NCBI RefSeq assembly: GCF_026168515.1
Contig: NZ_CP093443.1
Coordinates: 372,001 to 436,000, forward strand
Source of the DNA: Brevibacterium spongiae
Lineage (GTDB): Bacteria; Actinomycetota; Actinomycetes; Actinomycetales; Brevibacteriaceae
Length of the DNA stretch: 64,000 bases
Direction: 5' to 3'
Below are positions 43,765-52,193 of the stretch, one piece after another; positions within the stretch are counted from its first letter, which is position 1, and each line of letters opens with the position of its first letter. Under the pieces are notes generated by a model that saw only the letters and a program-made list of their open reading frames with translations, was not told where the DNA came from and did not search any database. A program made the position numbers and the translations under genes.

Positions 43765-45054
43765 ATGACCGACGGACAGTCGCAGCCGACGAGCGGACAG
43801 ACTCATCCGATGGATGAGCACACCATCGCCGAGGTGGAGCGTGCCGGAACGCAGTTCAACGCCGTCACAGCGATGACCGTCGACCGTGCGAATGCCCTCA
43901 CCGCGGAAGCGAACGATCGCAGGGATTCCGGGCAACCGCCTCGGCGATTGGAAGGGATTCCCTTCGCGGTCAAGGACGTCATCGACCTGGTCGGCTACCC
44001 GACGACTATGGGATCGGCGGTGCGCAGCGATGCCCCGGCGGCCGCCTCGGCGCCGGTCGTGGACCGACTCGAAGCTGCCGGCGCGATCCCGGTCGCGAAG
44101 ACGAACTGTCAGGAATACTCCTACGGAATCCTCGGCGACGAATCCGCATTCGGTCGCGTCATCAACCCCGTCGATCCGGCATTGTGCACCGCCGGTTCGA
44201 GCTCCGGATCGGCCGCGCTCGTCGCCGCAGGTGCCGTGCCACTTGCGCTGGGCACGGACACCGCCGGGTCCGTACGCGTGCCGGCAGCCTGCCAGGGCGT
44301 GTTCGGTTTCAAACCGACCTTCGGCCTCGTGCCCGTCGACGGAGTCTTCCCGCTGTCGCCTGCCTTCGACACCGTCGGACTCTTCGCCTCCGACCTCGGC
44401 GTGCTGACCACTGCCTTCGACGTGATCGCGGGGGACGATTCCGGCGAGGCGCCTGGCCGAGGTGAGGCGTTCGACCTCACCGGCAGCGGCGAACGGACGA
44501 TTGATGTCAGTCTCCTCCCTGATGGCGATGACCGGGCGAGAGACCTGCTCATGTCGGTTCCGGAACTCACGATCACCTCGGCGAATGGGCAGGTCATGGG
44601 CGAACTCCTCGACGACCTTGCACCGATCTACGACTTCATCCGCCTCTATGAGGCATTCGAGGTCCACAAGGACCTCTTCGCGAAGCACTCTGCAGACTAT
44701 CAACCCGGCGTGGCCAAGAAGATCGAGTCCGGCAGGAACCTCGGCGAGGCCGAATACCGGAGGCAGGTGGAAGCGCTCGCCGAACTGCGCGAGCGATCAC
44801 TCACGGTCTTCGGCGCCGCGGATTTCCTGCTCACTCCCGCCATCGACGGCCCGGTGGTCCGCTGGGACGAGATCGATTCCGGAACGGCGGCGAAGTTCAT
44901 GCGCTATTCGATGCCGTTCAACGTGCTCGGCTGGCCGGCATTGACGATCCCGATGCCCGGAGCCGGATCTGGGGAAGGGCCACAGGCGGTGCAGCTGGTC
45001 GGCCGCCCCGGTGGCGACCGCGATCTGTTCGCCTTCGCCTCTCGGCTGGTCTGA
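43765..45054 (+). CDS. Amidase (amidase-signature family), second copy
   Basis: A 429-residue amidase. Catalytic Lys in IPFAVKDVIDLVGYP, Ser region CTAGSSSGSAALVAAGAVPL and GTDTAGSVRVPAACQGVFGF. It is only distantly similar to the first copy, closer to allophanate-hydrolase/AtzF-type amidase domains in its short form, which would fit urea or carbamoyl catabolism; that assignment is tentative. The start at 43765 follows AGGAG by 8 nt; an upstream in-frame GTG (43747) lacks an RBS. The stop lies inside a 21-bp tandem repeat. Confidence 0.9.
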   Translation: MTDGQSQPTSGQTHPMDEHTIAEVERAGTQFNAVTAMTVDRANALTAEANDRRDSGQPPRRLEGIPFAVKDVIDLVGYPTTMGSAVRSDAPAAASAPVVDRLEAAGAIPVAKTNCQEYSYGILGDESAFGRVINPVDPALCTAGSSSGSAALVAAGAVPLALGTDTAGSVRVPAACQGVFGFKPTFGLVPVDGVFPLSPAFDTVGLFASDLGVLTTAFDVIAGDDSGEAPGRGEAFDLTGSGERTIDVSLLPDGDDRARDLLMSVPELTITSANGQVMGELLDDLAPIYDFIRLYEAFEVHKDLFAKHSADYQPGVAKKIESGRNLGEAEYRRQVEALAELRERSLTVFGAADFLLTPAIDGPVVRWDEIDSGTAAKFMRYSMPFNVLGWPALTIPMPGAGSGEGPQAVQLVGRPGGDRDLFAFASRLV

Positions 45055-45110
45055 CTCGGGCCCCGTATGGTCTGGCCCGGACCCCGGCCGGTCTGGCTCG
45101 GAAATCGGTC
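45048..45110. repeat. 21-bp degenerate tandem repeat, three units, across a stop codon
   Basis: Units start at 45048, 45069 and 45090 with the shared core GGTCTGGCTCGG. The first unit contains the TGA of the amidase gene (GGTCTGACTCGG). Confidence 0.8.
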
Positions 45111-45177
45111 GAAGCGTACACGCTCTCGACTAGGCTGAACTCGAAACAGCCGCGTCGAACGAACCGGAGCCGGGCCG

Positions 45178-45921
45178 ATGAGACCCACGCACAGTCAGAT
45201 GATCACGCTCTCCGACGATATGCGTGCGAATATCGCGGGGGTTCCGGCGCTCATCGTCAGCGGCATCCTCGTGCTCGGATTCGACTTCGATCCGCTGGGT
45301 TCGGGCGCGACCGTGGCGGCACCGCTGGCCCTGCCTTTCGAGGTGTTCAATCTCTTCCTCGTCTTCTGGCCGCTCTTCGCGCTGACCTATCTGCTGTGGA
45401 CCCACGCAGGGCTGAGAGACCTCGACGAGACCGAGCTCATCGTCCATTCCCGGTGGGCGATGGCGAACCGCCGCAGGTGGTGGTCGAAGTGGTTCGGCAT
45501 GGGAGGTGCGGTCTCGTGGGCGACGATGGCCGCCTACTTCGCGTTCCTCCTCAACATCTTCCTCGTCACCTCTGACACGGACGGCAACGTCGTCATCTCA
45601 GCAGGCCTCGGCATTGTGAACGTCATCGCCTCGTGGGCGGTGCTGGTGTATTCGTTCGCGCTCGATTTCATGCGTCTCGACCTCAGCGGTGGTGGCAGCG
45701 CTGAGGGACGCCAGATCGAGTTCGACATGGAGGACCCGCGCGAGTTCGGCGACTACCTGACCTTTTCCGCGCTGTCTTCGACGATGACAGCCGCACTGCC
45801 CGGCCGCGCCGTGACGAGGAAGGCCTGGCGCCTGGTGCGCGCGAACGTCATCGTCGCGTTCGCCTTCAACTCCGTCGTCGTCGCGACCCTCGTGTCAATG
45901 ATCCTCTCGTACGTGATGTGA
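45178..45921 (+). CDS. DUF1345-like integral membrane protein
   Basis: A 247-residue protein with about five hydrophobic segments (about residues 19-37, 49-75, 106-130, 138-162 and 222-246). The stretch FDMEDPREFGDYLTFSALSS before the last helices resembles the conserved PxxxDFLYFxF motif of DUF1345 proteins. Function is unknown. It follows the amidase gene by 123 bp and is probably transcribed separately. A strong hairpin terminator lies 34 bp after its stop. Confidence 0.7.
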   Translation: MRPTHSQMITLSDDMRANIAGVPALIVSGILVLGFDFDPLGSGATVAAPLALPFEVFNLFLVFWPLFALTYLLWTHAGLRDLDETELIVHSRWAMANRRRWWSKWFGMGGAVSWATMAAYFAFLLNIFLVTSDTDGNVVISAGLGIVNVIASWAVLVYSFALDFMRLDLSGGGSAEGRQIEFDMEDPREFGDYLTFSALSSTMTAALPGRAVTRKAWRLVRANVIVAFAFNSVVVATLVSMILSYVM

Positions 45922-45954
45922 GTGGTGCGAGCCGTGCGAAAATGATGTGAATAT

Positions 45955-45995
45955 CGCCGAGGCGGCCCACCCGTTAAGGGTGGACCGCCTCGGCG
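45955..45995. terminator. Bidirectional hairpin terminator between convergent genes
   Basis: CGCCGAGGCGG (45955-45965) and CCACCC pair with GGGTGG and CCGCCTCGGCG (45985-45995) around the loop GTTAA, a 17-bp stem with one bulge on each strand. Its outer arms are copies of the over-represented CCTCGGCG octamer. Confidence 0.85.
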
Positions 45996-46095
45996 AGGTT
46001 GGGGCCACGTCATTCGGAAACGTGATCCTATTCTGATGGGCCGCCTCGGTGCGGGGTTACTTCCGTGAAGTCAGCCGCCTCGGCGAGTTGGGAGG

Positions 46096-47568
46096 TTACA
46101 GTCTCCAGCAGCTGTCGAGGGGAGCTTTGCCCGCGAAAGTGCGACTGGTGAAGGTCTCGACCCGGGGCAGCGCGGCGACGTAGCCGCCGATGTGTGTGGG
46201 GCCGAGGTTGTCCTCGAACGCGACCTTGTGTCCGGCGCGGCACCAGGTCGACGCGAGCTCCTTGCCCTGATCGAATGAGATGACGTCGTCGAGGCGGCTG
46301 TGGTTGACCAGCAGCGGAATATCAGGCACTTCAGCCTTGCCCAGACGCTGCTTTTCGGCGACGTCCGTGAAGTTCGCATCGACGATCTCCTGGAATGACT
46401 CACCGTTCTTCGTCAGCGTCTTCGCATCGGTGAAGGCAGTCGAGAGCAGCGCTTCGATGGTGCACTGGTTCGAGGTTTCTTCGACTACCTTCTGTCCCTC
46501 CTCGTTGAGGAAGTCCGACGTATCGACCCCGGTCTGATCCGCGAACCCGGCGACGCCGTAGAGCGCGAATGCCGTATAGACGCTCGAGAGGTCGGAAACG
46601 GTCTTATACAGATCGGTCGGCACGGCGCCGGCCGAAGCTGAGACGACGTTGAGCTCGGGAGCCCATTCCTTCTGGAGCTCCAGAGCAGCCGTCGTGGCGT
46701 GGCCGCCCTGCGAGTATCCGCGCAGTTGGAGCTGGGTCTCCTCGTCGATCTCGCTTCCGTCGACCTGCTGAACTGCGCGTGCCGCGTCGAGGACAGAGCG
46801 TCCCTCTTCGACGCGGTTGACGTAGTGATGGGTGCCTTCAGTGCCGAGGCCCATGTAGTCGACGACGACAACCGGATGCTTCGCGGCCAGGGCAGAGGCG
46901 ACGGAGATTCCTTCGTATTCGGTGCCCATGCCCATTTGCCGGCTGGGAGCGCACTTGTCGGCGATGCCCTGGGTGCCCGGAGAGATGACGACGGCATCCT
47001 CGGCGTGGCCGCTCGCGCCGTTCGGGGTGAGCAGAGTGGCGGTGGCGGCTCGGGCGGTGCCTTGCTCGTCGGTGGTTTTGTACATGAACGTCGTCGATTT
47101 CGCGTCATGCTTGATGAGTTTCACGGGATCGAGGTAGAACTCCGAGTCGGCCTGCTTGAGCACTGCACCGTCTTCACTGGGAAGCGAGTCCGGAGTCTCA
47201 TAGAAATCTTCGGGGACTCCGGAGGCCGGAAGGTCCTCCTGTGCGGCGGCATATTCGACGTCGGCAGTGGTGAGTTCATCGGAACTCTCGACAGCCTTCT
47301 TCGCCTGTTCGACGCTGATGTCCTCGGGGACGGAATCGCGGTCGAGCGTGCTCGGGTCCTCAGCCGCACGGTCGTCGAGGAACTGTTCGGCTTCGGATTC
47401 GGTCTGTGGGACGATGTCGGCGGCCTGGGCCGGCGCGGTCGTCGTGCACAGAGTGAGTGCGAGGCCGGCGATCGCTGCGGCGCTGAGGGCCTGAATGCGA
47501 CGACGCGGACTGTGTGACGTTGTGGTCGGCAGTGCTGTGCTGGTCTGTGCTGTGTTGGGCGTGCTCAT
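46096..47568 (-). CDS. Secreted lipase (LIP family)
   Basis: A 490-residue secretory lipase. The signal peptide has a basic Ser/Thr-rich n-region (HSPRRRIQA), hydrophobic core ALSAAAIAGLALTLCTTTA and likely AxA cleavage after PAQA. The nucleophile Ser is in LQLRGYSQGGHATTAALELQ, the His in DNLGPTHIGGYVAALP, and a Cys-containing W-C-R-A-G-H segment precedes it. It would hydrolyse triacylglycerols or esters outside the cell. The ATG at 47568 is preferred to the longer open frame because the signal peptide then starts normally. Confidence 0.9.
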   Translation of the reverse strand: MSTPNTAQTSTALPTTTSHSPRRRIQALSAAAIAGLALTLCTTTAPAQAADIVPQTESEAEQFLDDRAAEDPSTLDRDSVPEDISVEQAKKAVESSDELTTADVEYAAAQEDLPASGVPEDFYETPDSLPSEDGAVLKQADSEFYLDPVKLIKHDAKSTTFMYKTTDEQGTARAATATLLTPNGASGHAEDAVVISPGTQGIADKCAPSRQMGMGTEYEGISVASALAAKHPVVVVDYMGLGTEGTHHYVNRVEEGRSVLDAARAVQQVDGSEIDEETQLQLRGYSQGGHATTAALELQKEWAPELNVVSASAGAVPTDLYKTVSDLSSVYTAFALYGVAGFADQTGVDTSDFLNEEGQKVVEETSNQCTIEALLSTAFTDAKTLTKNGESFQEIVDANFTDVAEKQRLGKAEVPDIPLLVNHSRLDDVISFDQGKELASTWCRAGHKVAFEDNLGPTHIGGYVAALPRVETFTSRTFAGKAPLDSCWRL

Positions 47569-47858
47569 AGGCGGTGGTCCTGTTCTGCCATGTCTCTCGG
47601 CGGTGAGAAGGTGCGGGACAGTGGAGTCGGTGCGGGCCGTGGTGAAACGGGCCGCGACCGCGAGCGAACCGCTGCGACAGGGGTGTCGTCGGCAGCGGAT
47701 GCTCTTCATCGGACGCCCTTATTGTGACGGGCACCACACACGTTACTCGATAGTAGAACTGATTGGTAACTCTTTTGCCGAGGACGGTCTTTGCCGCCTG
47801 GGCGATGTGGAAACAGTCGGTGTTTCGTGCGGGCTGATCCTTCTCCAGGACACACGAC

Positions 47859-47902
47859 AACGGCCGCCGGTCGGCAGCGTTTGCTGCCGACCGGCGGCCG
47901 TT
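47859..47902. terminator. Perfect 20-bp hairpin downstream of the NCS1 permease
   Basis: AACGGCCGCCGGTCGGCAGC pairs completely with its complement around the loop GTTT. It stands 70 bp beyond the permease stop (minus strand) and about 290 bp upstream of the lipase start. The rest of 47569-47972 is the lipase promoter region, with no gene seen. Confidence 0.85.
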
Positions 47903-47972
47903 GAAGGAGTGGAGCCACCCTGCCGAGGTCAGCTGCCCGGAAAGGGCGGGGCCGCCTCGGTGCGGGTGAGGG

Positions 47973-49403
47973 TCACTTGCGCTCGAGTTCCTCGAGGGTG
48001 GGGTAGATCGTCTCCTTCGGGGCGACTCCCCGGTTGCGGATGAGCACGTAATAGAGGACGAAGGTGACGACGATGCCGACGAGCCACGAGATGTCCGCGC
48101 CGCCGAGCTTTGCGACCATCGGTCCGGTGTAGAAGGACTGTGCAAGGAACGGGATCTGGACGACGACGCCGATTCCGTAGGACGCCAGCGCCCGCCAGTT
48201 CCATGCGCCGTAGCGGCCGTTGCGGTCATAGAACGCGGGAATGTCGAAGCGGTCCTTCGAGATCAGGTAGTAGTCGGTGAGGTTGATGATGCTCCATGGG
48301 GTGAAGACCATGAGCAGGGCGAGTACGAAGTTCTTGAAGTTCGCGAGGAAGTCCGCCGAGGCCAGCAGCGCAACGAGCACGGTGAGCGTGACGATGCCGA
48401 TGACGAAGACCGCGCGGGTCCAGCGACGGATCGTCGCCTTGTTGCCGAACGAGGTGAGGATCGTCAGCGTGCACATGAACGCGCCGTAGGCGTTGAGCGT
48501 GTTGACCGTGAGCTTGCCCAGCAGGATGACGATGAAGATGAGGAGTGCGAACACCCCTCCGCCGACGATGTCGCCGACATAGGCGACCTGATTCTCGACG
48601 AACAGGTTGCCGGATTCCGTCATGGCGGCGGCTCCGATGAGCGCACCCAGGGTCATCGACCACTGCGAACCGATGACCGATCCGCCGAAGGTGAACCAGA
48701 AGGTCTTCGAAGCTGGGGTCGATCGTGGCAGGTATCGCGAATAGTCGGCGACATAGGGGCCGTAGGTCAGCTGCCAGCCCACGGACAGGGCGATTGCGGA
48801 GAGGAAGGCGGGGAAGGCGAACGACGAGCCCGAGATCAGACCGGGGACGTCGACCTGTGTGAGCACGCAGTAGGTGATGAACAGGAACCCGAGTAGGCCC
48901 GTCACCGAGGAGATCCGACCGAGCACGTGGATGTACTTATACCCCAGCAGGGCCACCAGGGCGGTGAGCGCACCGAAGATGACGATGCCGACCCATGGGG
49001 TCTGGACTCCGATGATGAGGTTGACGGCCTGGCCGGACAGGACCGCACCGGTCGAGGCGAAGCCGATGTACATGAGCACGACGAGCACGAGCGGGATGAT
49101 CGCGCCGATGATGCCGAACTGAGCACGCGAGGAGATCATCTGCGGCAGGCCGAGCTGCGGTCCCTGCGCGGAGTGCAGTGCCATGACGATTCCGCCGATG
49201 ATGTTGCCGATGAGCAGGCCGATGATGGCCCACAGCGCGTCGGCACCGAAGACGACGGCCAGAGCCCCGTCGACGATCGCGGTGATCTGAGTGTTGGCGC
49301 CGAACCACAGAGTGAACTGGGAACGTGGCGTTCCGTGACGCTCGGCGTCAGGCACCATCTCGATGGACCGCTTCTCGATCCCCGAATTGGTCGTACTAGC
49401 CAT
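47973..49403 (-). CDS. NCS1-family nucleobase/cytosine permease
   Basis: A 476-residue carrier with 12 predicted helices. Seen are the NCS1 opening QFTLWFGANTQITAIVDGAL, MALHSAQGPQLGLPQMISSR (helix 3 ligand region), GWQLTYGPYVADYSRYLPRS and WSIINLTDYYLISKDRFDIP. These carriers import cytosine, purines, hydantoin, allantoin or related compounds with cations. No catabolic gene is adjacent on the same strand. A 16-bp operator-like palindrome lies 81 bp upstream. Confidence 0.92.
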   Translation of the reverse strand: MASTTNSGIEKRSIEMVPDAERHGTPRSQFTLWFGANTQITAIVDGALAVVFGADALWAIIGLLIGNIIGGIVMALHSAQGPQLGLPQMISSRAQFGIIGAIIPLVLVVLMYIGFASTGAVLSGQAVNLIIGVQTPWVGIVIFGALTALVALLGYKYIHVLGRISSVTGLLGFLFITYCVLTQVDVPGLISGSSFAFPAFLSAIALSVGWQLTYGPYVADYSRYLPRSTPASKTFWFTFGGSVIGSQWSMTLGALIGAAAMTESGNLFVENQVAYVGDIVGGGVFALLIFIVILLGKLTVNTLNAYGAFMCTLTILTSFGNKATIRRWTRAVFVIGIVTLTVLVALLASADFLANFKNFVLALLMVFTPWSIINLTDYYLISKDRFDIPAFYDRNGRYGAWNWRALASYGIGVVVQIPFLAQSFYTGPMVAKLGGADISWLVGIVVTFVLYYVLIRNRGVAPKETIYPTLEELERK

Positions 49404-49483
49404 GATTGTCTCCTTTGAACTGATGGACCTGGTTCAGTGTGGCACTACGCGCAACACTCGACGAGGTCTGGATCACACTTTCT

Positions 49484-49499
49484 GTCCGAGATATCGGAA
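49484..49499. promoter_or_regulatory. Palindrome GTCCGA-GATA-TCGGAA upstream of NCS1 permease
   Basis: One of three copies of GTCCGA-N4-TCGGAC in this window (others at 52031 and 63963); 5 of 6 arm positions match here. It lies 81 bp before the permease start and 53 bp beyond the end of the acyl-CoA dehydrogenase gene. Candidate operator for a dimeric regulator. Confidence 0.55.
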
Positions 49500-49551
49500 T
49501 ATCGCCGAGGTGGCCCCTAGCTTCAGCGCAGACCTGCGACCCAGCCAGCGC

Positions 49552-50691
49552 TCACTTCGACAGCGAGCGTGCAATGATCGTCCGCTGGATTTCCGATGAG
49601 CCTTCGTAGATGCGGTAAATCCGCGCATCGCGGACATAGCGCTCCAGCGGGAAGTCGCGGGTAAAACCGTATCCGCCGTGGATCTGCAGTGCTTCGTCGG
49701 CGATGAATGCGGCGGCCTCAGAGGCGGCGAGCTTCGCCGTAGCCGATGACCGAGTGAAGTCCACCTCGGCGTCGCGCTGTTCGGCGGCGTCCATCGTCAG
49801 AAGCCATGCCGATCGGTACTTCGTGTACATATCCGCGAGCTTGAAAGCGATGCCCTGGAGCCGGTTGAGCGGCTTTCCGCTGATCTTGCGTTCGCCAGCC
49901 CAATCCACGGCAGCGTCGAGTGCGGCCTTGCCGATTCCCAGACTCATTGCCGCAACTTCGATGCGTCCGCGGTCGAGCACGCGCATGGCTGTTGTGAAGC
50001 CTTCACCTTCGACGCCGAGCAGAGCATCCTCGGGGACAACGGTGTCGATGACGAACTCATAGACAGGGCTGCCGCGCAGACCCATCGTCTTCTCCGGGGG
50101 ATTGAAATCCAACCCCGCCGAGGCGGCCTTCGTGTCGACGATGAATGCGCTGATTCCCTTGTGGCCAGCATCGACGTCGGTCTTCGCGTAGACGACGATG
50201 AAGTCCGCGAAGCCGGCGTTGGTGATGAAGCACTTCGTGCCCTTGAGATGCCAACCACCGTCGACCCGTGTGGCCTTCGTCGACATCTCCGCCGGGTTCG
50301 AACCGGCACCCGGCTCGGTGAGCCCGAAAGCGCCGATGACCTCGCCGGCAGCGGTACGTGGCAGCCACGCTTCGCGTTGGGCATCGGTGCCGCCGAGGAG
50401 GATCGAGTCGGTGGCGAGGAACTGTGCGGTGACGATCGACGCGGTCGATGCGCACGCCTCGGTGATGGCGGCGACCATCTGGCTCATCGCCACCGAACCG
50501 ACGCCGGGCCCGCCGAATTCCTCGGGCAGGTTGAGCCCCATGACCCCCACCTCGGCGAGGGTCTTCAGGGTTTCGTCGGAGACGCGTTCGTTCGCGTCGG
50601 CGGCCGCGGCCTGTGGGACGAGGACGTCCTTGCTGATCGAGACGACGGCGTCGACGAGTTCCTGTTCATCGGCGGTGATGTCGAAGGCCAT
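49552..50691 (-). CDS. Acyl-CoA dehydrogenase
   Basis: A 379-residue enzyme. Seen are GAFGLTEPGAGSNPAEMSTK (FAD/substrate), TKCFITNAGFADFIVVYAKT, QIHGGYGFTRDFPLERYVRD and the catalytic Glu in IYRIYEGSSEIQRTIIARSL. It oxidises an acyl-CoA to the 2-enoyl-CoA, passing electrons to ETF. The ATG at 50691 has GGAG 7 nt upstream. It follows a CaiB CoA transferase by 141 bp on the same strand; the same pairing recurs at 60837-63853. Substrate unknown. Confidence 0.94.
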   Translation of the reverse strand: MAFDITADEQELVDAVVSISKDVLVPQAAAADANERVSDETLKTLAEVGVMGLNLPEEFGGPGVGSVAMSQMVAAITEACASTASIVTAQFLATDSILLGGTDAQREAWLPRTAAGEVIGAFGLTEPGAGSNPAEMSTKATRVDGGWHLKGTKCFITNAGFADFIVVYAKTDVDAGHKGISAFIVDTKAASAGLDFNPPEKTMGLRGSPVYEFVIDTVVPEDALLGVEGEGFTTAMRVLDRGRIEVAAMSLGIGKAALDAAVDWAGERKISGKPLNRLQGIAFKLADMYTKYRSAWLLTMDAAEQRDAEVDFTRSSATAKLAASEAAAFIADEALQIHGGYGFTRDFPLERYVRDARIYRIYEGSSEIQRTIIARSLSK

Positions 50692-50832
50692 AAGAGTGCT
50701 CCTTTGCAATGGGGATCGGTTCGATGGAATTGGACGGGGTCCCGACCAGGAGGATCGGGGAATCCTGACTGAGAGGCCAGGGGATTCGTGCGGAGTGCGC
50801 CGCCTCGGCGAGGTTGAGGCCAGCCGGTCAGG

Positions 50833-51975
50833 TCAGCGTGCGTCGGTGGGTGCGGCGAAGTCGGCGTTGTGTTCGCCGAGGCGGGGCGCCGGAAGCGCGG
50901 ACGCCGGGCGGGTGCCGTCGACAAGGAGCGGGTGGCCGAGGAAGGCGTGCCCGGATCGGGGATCGGTGGCAGTGAGATCGCGATCGGAGCCGATGGGGCC
51001 GGTGACCGCCTCGGCGAAATCGAGGACGGGGGAGTTCGGGATTCCGGCGGCATCGAAGATCTCGCACAGCTCGGTCACGGTGCGCCCGGTGGTGAATTCT
51101 TCGATCTCGATGCGCAGCGCGTCGTCGTTGTCCGACCGATGAGCGTCGGTGGCGAAGCGCGGATCGGTGGCCAGCTCCGGCTTGCCGAGGGTCTGGGCAA
51201 GAGTACCGAAGAGCCGGTCGTTGGCCACGGCGATGACGAGGAGTCCGTCGGCGGCGCGATAGGTGTCGAACGGTGCCGAGACGGGGTGGCGGTTGCCGAC
51301 CCGGGTGGGGGCGGATCCAGCGGAGTGGAGGGAGGCGTTCGTCGGCTGCATGGCGAGCATGACGTCGAGCATCGGAATGTCGATATGGGCACCTTCGCCG
51401 GTCGTCTGGCGGTGGAAGAGCGCCGAGGAGATGCCGAAGGCGGCGAAGACTCCGGCGGAGACGTCGGCGATGGATTCGCCGACTCGGGTGGGGGAGCCGT
51501 CGGGGAAGCCGGTCGAGGCCATGAGGCCGCTCAGGGCCTGGATGACCGTGTCGTAGGCGGGGCGTTTGGCTTGGGTGCCGTGCTGTCCGAAGCCGGAGAT
51601 CGACGCGTAAACGATATCGGGTTTGACGGCCTTGAGGTTCTCATAGGACAGGCCGAGCTTCGCGGCGACGCCGGGCCGGAAGTTCTCGACGACGACATCG
51701 CAGCTCGCGATGAGATCGAGCAGTCGAGCGTGGTCTTCCGGGTCCTTGAGATCGGCCTCGATCGAGCGCTTTCCGCGGTTGAGTCCGGTGAAGTAAGTCG
51801 ACCCGGAATCTGTGAAGGGTCCGAGATGTCGGGAATCGTCCCCGTGGCCGGGCATCTCGATCTTGATGACCTCGGCGCCCTGATCGGCGAGCATCGCCGT
51901 GGCGTAGGGACCGGCGAGGACTCGGGAGAAATCGGCGACCCGAACCCCGGTCAGCAGCTGCTTCGTTGCGTTCAT
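50833..51975 (-). CDS. Class III CoA transferase (CaiB/BaiF family)
   Basis: A 380-residue enzyme. Seen are VADFSRVLAGPYATAMLADQ, EVIKIEMPGHGDDSRHLGPF, GLNRGKRSIEADLKDPEDHA and the catalytic Asp in RPAYDTVIQALSGLMASTGF. It moves CoA between a thioester and a free acid, so it can activate a substrate for the acyl-CoA dehydrogenase encoded next. The ATG at 51975 has a close AGGA; an in-frame ATG three codons earlier (51984) is possible. A shared palindrome lies 56 bp upstream. Confidence 0.93.
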   Translation of the reverse strand: MNATKQLLTGVRVADFSRVLAGPYATAMLADQGAEVIKIEMPGHGDDSRHLGPFTDSGSTYFTGLNRGKRSIEADLKDPEDHARLLDLIASCDVVVENFRPGVAAKLGLSYENLKAVKPDIVYASISGFGQHGTQAKRPAYDTVIQALSGLMASTGFPDGSPTRVGESIADVSAGVFAAFGISSALFHRQTTGEGAHIDIPMLDVMLAMQPTNASLHSAGSAPTRVGNRHPVSAPFDTYRAADGLLVIAVANDRLFGTLAQTLGKPELATDPRFATDAHRSDNDDALRIEIEEFTTGRTVTELCEIFDAAGIPNSPVLDFAEAVTGPIGSDRDLTATDPRSGHAFLGHPLLVDGTRPASALPAPRLGEHNADFAAPTDAR

Positions 51976-52030
51976 GTTCCTCATCCTCGGCGCTGACCTG
52001 GGCGAAGACAACGGGGTCTCCGCGGATTTC

Positions 52031-52046
52031 GTCCGAGGTGTCGGAC
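52031..52046. promoter_or_regulatory. Perfect palindrome GTCCGA-GGTG-TCGGAC upstream of CaiB/acyl-CoA dehydrogenase
   Basis: A 6-4-6 perfect inverted repeat 56 bp before the CaiB start. The same motif occurs upstream of the NCS1 permease and at 63963. Confidence 0.6.
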
Positions 52047-52096
52047 TGGATCGAGCGCTGACGGGCGGTCCGTCCCTGGGGTGGCCTGAGTCGGCG

Positions 52097-52133
52097 TGAA
52101 GGGCCGCCCGCGACAGACGCGGACGGCCCTTCA
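52097..52133 (-). terminator. Hairpin terminator after the thiolase gene
   Basis: GAAGGGCCG-C-CCGCG pairs with CGCGG-A-CGGCCCTTC around loop ACAGA, 61 bp beyond the thiolase stop on the minus strand. It isolates the thiolase from the CaiB operon. Confidence 0.85.
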
Positions 52134-52193
52134 CTCGGCCTGCGGTGAGCTGCTGGCTCCTCGAGTCGATCAGCCTCAGGCGAGGCCGTCCTG

